A stretch of 38,117 nt of DNA from an uncultured Pseudomonadota bacterium. Lineage in GTDB: Bacteria > Myxococcota_A > Bradymonadia > Bradymonadales > GCA-2716585. Each line of letters opens with the position of its first letter. Position 1 is the stretch's first letter. Under the pieces are notes generated by a model. That model searched no databases. It was given only the letters and a program-made list of their open reading frames with translations, and was not told the DNA's origin. This document shows positions 33,494 to 38,117 of the stretch, piece after piece. Where the stretch lies: assembly GCA_937890335.1 (NCBI GenBank), contig CALBXO010000901.1, positions 1 through 38,117 on the forward strand, given 5' to 3'. The position numbers and the translations under genes were made by a program.

Positions 33494-33769
33494 GTCCCCG
33501 CAAGTGGCACCGGGCCCCACCGCTGTCAAGGGCAAGTATGCTCCTGGCGAGCACAGCCAGCAGGCGGTCGCCAGACCTACGACCATGTGGGTGATGGTGG
33601 TGCCTGTAGGCGACAGTGTGACATTTGAATCGGCTAGTCGAGTGACCACCCTGGCGTGCACTTCGCGACGGTGACGGAATCTGACCCCTGGCACGGGTGT
33701 TGCTGAAGGCTGAGGTGTAGTGGTGGGATGTTGAACGGCTCGCATGGAGCCAGCTAACGCTGAGATGTG
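33494..33769. other. 276-bp divergent gap upstream of glnS and the DUF4388 gene
   Basis: No gene or RNA is recognised. On the minus strand a perfect TTGACA lies about 30 nt before the glnS start, but the sequence 17 nt further on (CACTTG) is a poor -10 box, so this would need a leaderless transcript. No clear ribosome site precedes the DUF4388 gene beyond GAG at 33762-33764. Confidence 0.4.
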
Positions 33770-35008
33770 ATGACTACGCGGATTACCCCGCTCGCGACCC
33801 GCGCGACGATTCCTTTTGTTCTTTCCCGTGCTCTGGCCGGAACTCTGGCCGAGCGGCCCTTGACCCGCCTCCTGCACGATCTCTGGGTCCAGTCATGGAC
33901 TGGCTCGATCCTTCTCGCCGTGGGGGGACAGCGCCGCCGGTTCGCCGTCGTCGATGGGACGATTGGGACCGTCACAGCCAACGTCGTGCGCGAGCGGCTG
34001 CTGCTGCTTGAGGCCTTTGCGTGGACGGGAGGCACCTACCGCCTCGACTTTGGCGATGTCCCCAACCCCGCGCGCTTCCAGTCCTTTGGAGAGGTCCTGC
34101 CGCTGTTGCTCGAGGGCGTGTTTGACCACGCTTCCGGGCGCGAACTGATGCGGGAGCTGGCCGTCCAGGCGCAGAGCTTTCCGGTACCCACGCAGCACCT
34201 CGAAGCCCGCGTCAGCCTGCTCGGACGGCCGAGGCTGGCCCGGCTGATCCAGTCCATGTGTGACGGACGCCACACGCTCGACGAGGTGATCAAGCGGTCC
34301 AAGACCGACCCGGTCAGCCTTATGCGCTTGGTATACTTTGCGCTGGAGACGCACATGCTCCTGTTGCTCGAAGGGCCGGGGGCGGGCGTTCTCCACATCC
34401 AGTACCAGAACCTGCGGTGCGACCACGCGTCCAACCGCGGCCGCAGTGAGCGGCGCCGCAGTGTCCGCGCGACGGCAGCGGTCGTGGCACGCCCGCCCAC
34501 CACCAGCGGTCTGGGACGGCACCAGTCGGGCGCCATCGGCACCGCGACCACACGGGACCCGGACACGGACGTCCCCGCCAACAACCCGTTCCTCGAGCCC
34601 CACCCCGCGTTTCTGCGGGGGGAGCAGCTGATGGTGCGTGGGCGCCATCAGGAGGCGGTGGATTCGTTTGCGGAGGCCCTCGCCACCGAGCCGCGCAATC
34701 CCGCGTACCTCACGGAACATCTCTGGGCGGCCCACATGGCGGGCCAGGTGGGCGCGAACGCCGCGGCCCGGCAGGCGATCGCGTTGTTGCCCCACTACGG
34801 TGCCTGGGGAAAATCTCGAGTCCACACTGTGCTTGGCCGAATCGCCAAGAACGCTGGCCGAGACGAGGCGGCGCTCCAGCAGTTTGAGGCGGCTACGCGC
34901 TGCGACCCACAGGCGCTCGAAGCGCGTCGCGAGCAGCGCCTGTACTACATGCGTACGAACGCCGCCGCGTCTGAGTCCTGGGTAGGCAAGCTGTTTGGCA
35001 AGGCCTGA
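33770..35008 (+). CDS. DUF4388 (PatA-like N-terminal) protein with TPR region
   Basis: The product is a 412-residue predicted cytoplasmic protein. Residues about 18-105 form a DUF4388 domain: ALAGTLAERPLTRLLHDLWVQ, TGSILL, RFAVVDGTIGTV, and TGGTYRLDFGD are typical. The middle (about 110-225) is helical and ends near VYFALETHMLLLLEGPG, as in two-domain DUF4388 proteins. An Arg/Thr/Pro-rich disordered linker (about 225-280) leads to TPR-like helices (FLRGEQLMVRGRHQEAVDSF; VLGRIAKNAGRDEAALQQFE). Such proteins are frequent in Myxococcota and often act with two-component systems or gliding and secretion regulators; the role here is unknown. GTG at 33767 and ATG at 33770 are adjacent alternatives; I chose the ATG. 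Confidence 0.82.
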   Translation: MTTRITPLATRATIPFVLSRALAGTLAERPLTRLLHDLWVQSWTGSILLAVGGQRRRFAVVDGTIGTVTANVVRERLLLLEAFAWTGGTYRLDFGDVPNPARFQSFGEVLPLLLEGVFDHASGRELMRELAVQAQSFPVPTQHLEARVSLLGRPRLARLIQSMCDGRHTLDEVIKRSKTDPVSLMRLVYFALETHMLLLLEGPGAGVLHIQYQNLRCDHASNRGRSERRRSVRATAAVVARPPTTSGLGRHQSGAIGTATTRDPDTDVPANNPFLEPHPAFLRGEQLMVRGRHQEAVDSFAEALATEPRNPAYLTEHLWAAHMAGQVGANAAARQAIALLPHYGAWGKSRVHTVLGRIAKNAGRDEAALQQFEAATRCDPQALEARREQRLYYMRTNAAASESWVGKLFGKA

Positions 35009-35042
35009 AATCCCCCGCTCACGCCCCAACCATTCTCCGTCG

Positions 35043-35072
35043 TTTCCATCTGGTGACGCATTGCGTTAGGAT
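35043..35072 (+). promoter_or_regulatory. possible gltB promoter
   Basis: TTTCCA (35043-35048) and TAGGAT (35067-35072) each match the sigma-70 consensus at four of six positions and are 18 bp apart. Transcription would start near 35079, giving a leader of about 50 nt. Two dyads overlap the spacer and the start region. The match is modest. Confidence 0.35.
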
Positions 35073-35086
35073 GACGCGCCGCGTCA
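35054..35086. promoter_or_regulatory. two tandem 15-bp dyads upstream of gltB (operator candidates)
   Basis: TGACGCATTGCGTTA (35054-35068, one mismatch) and TGACGCGCCGCGTCA (35072-35086, perfect 7+1+7) share the pattern TGACGC-N3-GCGTYA and are spaced 18 bp centre to centre. They overlap the proposed -10 region and start point of gltB, the position expected for repressor sites. The regulator is not identified. Confidence 0.5.
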
Positions 35087-35118
35087 GGGCGTACGTCCTA
35101 CGCGCACGGAAGACGGTT

Positions 35119-35124
35119 GGAGGG
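35119..35124 (+). promoter_or_regulatory. ribosome binding site of gltB
   Basis: GGAGGG lies 4 nt upstream of the ATG at 35129 and decides the start, giving the short propeptide before Cys14. Confidence 0.8.
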
Positions 35125-35128
35125 CTGA

Positions 35129-38117
35129 ATGGCTGGACTTTATCTCCCGTGGACTGAGCACGACGCATGCGGCCTCGGGTTTGTCGCGCATCTCCGGGGC
35201 GATCAGTCCCACAGCATCGTCGCACAGGCACTCGAGATCCTGCGCCGCCTCGCCCATCGCGGCGCCTGCGGTGCCGACCCGGATACCGGGGACGGCGCCG
35301 GCATCCTTGTCCAACTTCCCCATGCGTTTCTGGCGGCGGAGGCCGCCGACATCGGCATCGACCTTCCCCGACCTGGCCGGTATGGCGTGGGCATGGTTTT
35401 CCTCCCGCAGCGCCCCCGCGCGAGGGCGACGTGCATGCGGATCCTGGAGAACGCGGTAGAAGCCGAAGGGCAGCGCGTCCTGGGCTGGCGCGATGTCCCC
35501 GTGGACGCCAGGCACGTGGGACAGCTCGCGGAGCAGAGCCGGCCGGTCATTCGGCAGCTCTTCGTGGGGCGCAGGCGAGTGGTGCCCACCGCGTTTGAGC
35601 GGAAGCTCTACAGCATTCGGAAGCTCGCCGAGAACGAGGCGCGAGACCGCGGCGTGGACCTCGGCGAGATGTTCCACATCGCGAGTCTGTCGGCCGACAC
35701 GCTGGTGTACAAGGGCTTGCTCAAGCCGACTCAGCTCATTGATTTCTACCCAGATCTGCGACGGACGGAGTTCATCAGCGGGCTGGCCCTGGTCCACAGC
35801 CGGTTCTCGACCAACACCTTCCCGACCTGGGGCCTGGCGCAGCCGATGCGCTACATCGCGCACAACGGCGAGATCAACACGGTGCGCGGCAACGTGGGGT
35901 GGATGAAGGCGCGGCGGAGCCTGCTGCTGTCGGCGAAGTTCGGCGGTCCGCTCGACCGCCTCTTCCCGATCATCGCGCCCGGGGGGAGTGACTCGGGCCA
36001 GTTCGACAACATGCTGGAGCTGCTCGTGCTCGGCGGCCGAACCCTGCCCAACGCCATGATGATGATGATCCCGGAGGCGTGGGAGAACGACGCGTTGATG
36101 GGAGACGATCGGCGGGCATTCTACGAGTACTCGTCGGCGCTGCTCGAACCCTGGGACGGACCGGCTGCCATCGCTTTCAGCGACGGGACGCAGATCGGCG
36201 CGTGTCTCGACCGGAACGGGCTGCGCCCCGCGCGGTACCTGGTGACGACAGACGATCGGGTAATCCTCTCCTCCGAGACCGGCGTCATCGACGTTCCCGA
36301 CAACGAGATTGTCCGCAAGGGGCGCCTTCAGCCCGGCAAGATGTTCCTTGTGGACACCTCCGAAGGTCGCATCGTGGACGACGCGGAGGTCAAGCGCGAG
36401 GTGGTCGCCCGGTATCCGTACCGCCGCTGGCTACGCTCCAACGTGTTTGCGCTGCGCGAGTTTGCGGACGTCGCGGGTCAAGCGCCGGCGACTGGAGAGG
36501 CGTTGCTGACGCTGCAGCGCTCCCAGGGGTACACGGAAGAGGACGTCGAGATTGTGCTGGACGCGATGGCGGCCGACGGCAAGGAGCCAACGGGGTCCAT
36601 GGGCAACGACGCGCCGCTGGCCGTGCTGTCGGACCGTTGCCCTTTGCTGTTCAGTTACTTTCACCAGCTGTTCGCCCAGGTGACCAACCCGCCCATCGAC
36701 CCATTGCGCGAGGCGCTGGTGATGTCGCTGCGGACGGCAATCGGGCCCGACGGCAACACGTTTGAGGAGACTCCGGAGCAGTGCCACAGGCTGGTTTTGG
36801 ATCGCCCCGTGCTGACGTCGTCGGAGCTGGCCAAGATTCTGGCCCTGGACGAAGGGGCGTTTGATCCCATCACCCTGTCCACCTGTTTCACCAAGAACCT
36901 GCAGGCGGCCGTAGAGGACTTGTGCACAAAGGCCGAGGAGGCTGTGGACGATGGCCACACTCTGATCGTGCTGTCCGACCGGGAGCTGGGTCCGCGCCGC
37001 ATGGCGATGCCGAGCCTGATGGCCCTCGGGGCTGTGCACCACCACCTGGTCCGCACCGGGACGCGGCAGCAGGTTGGGTTGGTGGTGGAGACGGCCGAGG
37101 CCAGAGATGTCCACCACATGGCGCTGCTGGTCGGCTTCGGCGCCGCCGCGATCAATCCGTGGCTCGCGCTGGACACGGTGCGCGCGCGCGCCCACGACCC
37201 ACATCTCGCCGAGCAGAACTACATCAAGGCGGTGGGGGCGGGGCTGCTCAAGGTGATGTCCAAGATGGGCATCTCGACGCTGCATTCGTACCGTGGCTCG
37301 CAGATTTTCGAGGCTGTTGGACTCGGCGACGCTGTGGTGGACACGTGTTTCACGGGCGTCGCTTCGCGGATCGGCGGCCTGGATTTTGAGCACATTGAGC
37401 TGGAGACTGTCGCGCGGCACCGAGCTGGATTTGGACCACAGGCGCCCCTGGAGACGAGCGAGCTGGACCCCGGCGGCGACTACCGCTGGCGCCGGCGCGG
37501 CGAGGTTCACAAGTGGAACCCAGCCACCATCGCGCGACTTCAGGACGCTGTCCGGCGCCACGACGCGACCGCCTTCCGTGAGTATTGCCGGCTTGTGGAC
37601 GATGAGAGCCAGGCGCTGTGTCAGCTTCGGTCGCTGCTCGAGTTCGCGCCCACGGCCGCGCCGGTCCCGCTCGATGAAGTCGAGCCCGCGACGGCCATCG
37701 TGCGCCGCTTTGCGACCGGGGCGATGAGCTTCGGCTCACTGAGCGCGGAGGCGCACGAGACGCTCGCCATTGCCATGAACCGCATTGGCGGCAGGAGCAA
37801 CAGTGGCGAGGGGGGTGAGGAGGCCCGACGGCAGATTGCCGACGACAATGGCGACCTGCGCCGCAGCGCCATCAAGCAGATTGCGTCCGGCCGGTTTGGG
37901 GTCACCACCGAGTACCTGTGCAGCGCCGACGACCTCCAGATCAAGATGGCGCAGGGGGCCAAACCGGGGGAGGGCGGCCAGCTCCCCGGTCATAAGGTGG
38001 ATGAGCGCATCGCGCGGGTACGGCACTCGACGCCGGGCGTGACCCTCATCTCGCCCCCGCCGCACCACGACATCTACTCCATCGAGGATCTGGCGCAGCT
38101 CATCCACGACCTGCGCG
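35129..38117 (+). CDS. gltB: glutamate synthase large subunit, 3' end beyond window
   Basis: The visible 996 codons are the N-terminal two thirds of the glutamate synthase alpha subunit, which transfers the amide nitrogen of glutamine to 2-oxoglutarate. The glutaminase domain starts with EHDACGLGFVAHL; Cys14 would become the N-terminal nucleophile after removal of a short 13-residue propeptide. Other marks are LAHRGACGADPDTGDGAG, HSRFSTNTFPTW, AHNGEINTVRGN and GGSDSGQFDN. The central domain follows, then the FMN-binding synthase domain from about residue 865 (AMSFGSLSAEAH, GGRSNSGEGGE, KPGEGGQLPGHKV). The 3Fe-4S cysteines and the C-terminal beta-helix lie beyond the edge. GGAGGG sits 4 nt before the ATG at 35129. 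Reading is uninterrupted to the edge. A gltD partner is not in the window. Confidence 0.96.
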   Translation, partial: MAGLYLPWTEHDACGLGFVAHLRGDQSHSIVAQALEILRRLAHRGACGADPDTGDGAGILVQLPHAFLAAEAADIGIDLPRPGRYGVGMVFLPQRPRARATCMRILENAVEAEGQRVLGWRDVPVDARHVGQLAEQSRPVIRQLFVGRRRVVPTAFERKLYSIRKLAENEARDRGVDLGEMFHIASLSADTLVYKGLLKPTQLIDFYPDLRRTEFISGLALVHSRFSTNTFPTWGLAQPMRYIAHNGEINTVRGNVGWMKARRSLLLSAKFGGPLDRLFPIIAPGGSDSGQFDNMLELLVLGGRTLPNAMMMMIPEAWENDALMGDDRRAFYEYSSALLEPWDGPAAIAFSDGTQIGACLDRNGLRPARYLVTTDDRVILSSETGVIDVPDNEIVRKGRLQPGKMFLVDTSEGRIVDDAEVKREVVARYPYRRWLRSNVFALREFADVAGQAPATGEALLTLQRSQGYTEEDVEIVLDAMAADGKEPTGSMGNDAPLAVLSDRCPLLFSYFHQLFAQVTNPPIDPLREALVMSLRTAIGPDGNTFEETPEQCHRLVLDRPVLTSSELAKILALDEGAFDPITLSTCFTKNLQAAVEDLCTKAEEAVDDGHTLIVLSDRELGPRRMAMPSLMALGAVHHHLVRTGTRQQVGLVVETAEARDVHHMALLVGFGAAAINPWLALDTVRARAHDPHLAEQNYIKAVGAGLLKVMSKMGISTLHSYRGSQIFEAVGLGDAVVDTCFTGVASRIGGLDFEHIELETVARHRAGFGPQAPLETSELDPGGDYRWRRRGEVHKWNPATIARLQDAVRRHDATAFREYCRLVDDESQALCQLRSLLEFAPTAAPVPLDEVEPATAIVRRFATGAMSFGSLSAEAHETLAIAMNRIGGRSNSGEGGEEARRQIADDNGDLRRSAIKQIASGRFGVTTEYLCSADDLQIKMAQGAKPGEGGQLPGHKVDERIARVRHSTPGVTLISPPPHHDIYSIEDLAQLIHDLR

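Noticed and set aside
33524..33534. Perfect TTGACA on the minus strand upstream of glnS
   Set aside because: The sequence at the proper spacing is a poor -10 box and the start point would fall at the start codon, so a promoter call is not justified.
1..38117. Mobile elements, CRISPR arrays, tRNA or rRNA genes
   Set aside because: I looked for transposase or integrase motifs, regularly spaced short repeats, cloverleaf-like segments and conserved rRNA stretches and found none.

Overview
The window is a contiguous piece of a GC-rich bacterial chromosome (roughly two thirds G+C by eye) with no sign of phage, insertion sequence, CRISPR array, rRNA or tRNA. The gene content points to the Myxococcota/deltaproteobacterial lineage. 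The signs are large Ser/Thr kinases fused to NTPase and TPR modules, a DUF4388 (PatA-like N-terminus) TPR protein, Asp/Thr/Gly-rich 'DTGxD' spacers after lipoprotein signals, Asn-Asn-Gly linkers, and Cys/Asp repeat stalks. I lean towards a Bradymonadales-like organism, but that placement is inference. I count 22 well supported protein genes and one weak small ORF. Ten of the 22 carry a signal peptide ending in a lipobox cysteine, which is a strikingly high share.

Left part (1-9692): a Tat-exported molybdopterin (sulfite-oxidase fold) lipoprotein (+) faces a minus-strand operon. That operon runs from kinase 5869-8703 to kinase 2181-5840 to a small lipoprotein at 1567-2184, with an ATGA overlap at the last junction. 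Divergent from it, 65 bp away, is a lipoprotein (8769-9692) whose two halves look like the periplasmic domains of the type IV pilus proteins PilN and PilO.

Middle (9809-22385): everything is on the minus strand. TfoX-N protein, S9 prolyl oligopeptidase lipoprotein and an AlkZ-like winged-helix protein form one tight operon (3-nt gap, then ATGA overlap). Next come a YfbK-type VWA lipoprotein with an NNG linker and a small zinc-ribbon membrane protein. Last are a large esterase-like lipoprotein with nine Cys/Asp repeats and a third kinase-NTPase-TPR protein, joined by a GTGA overlap.

Right part (22434-38117): a second serine-hydrolase lipoprotein, a CPDGGGG-repeat lipoprotein, a Tat-exported helical protein of unknown role, a YafK/DpaA-type L,D-transpeptidase-fold protein, and two Cys-rich lipoproteins. 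These are followed by housekeeping genes: an M20 tripeptidase-like peptidase, glutaminyl-tRNA synthetase with a fused YqeY/GatB tail, a DUF4388-TPR protein, and the first two thirds of glutamate synthase large subunit (gltB), which runs off the window. Just upstream of gltB are two tandem 15-bp dyads overlapping a possible promoter.

The most unusual block is 1567-16440. Three cytoplasmic kinase/NTPase/TPR sensors each share an operon with, or sit opposite, a lipoprotein: a small unknown one, the PilN/PilO-like one, and the repeat-stalk esterase. A kinase-to-envelope regulatory module is a reasonable hypothesis but is not proven by the sequence.
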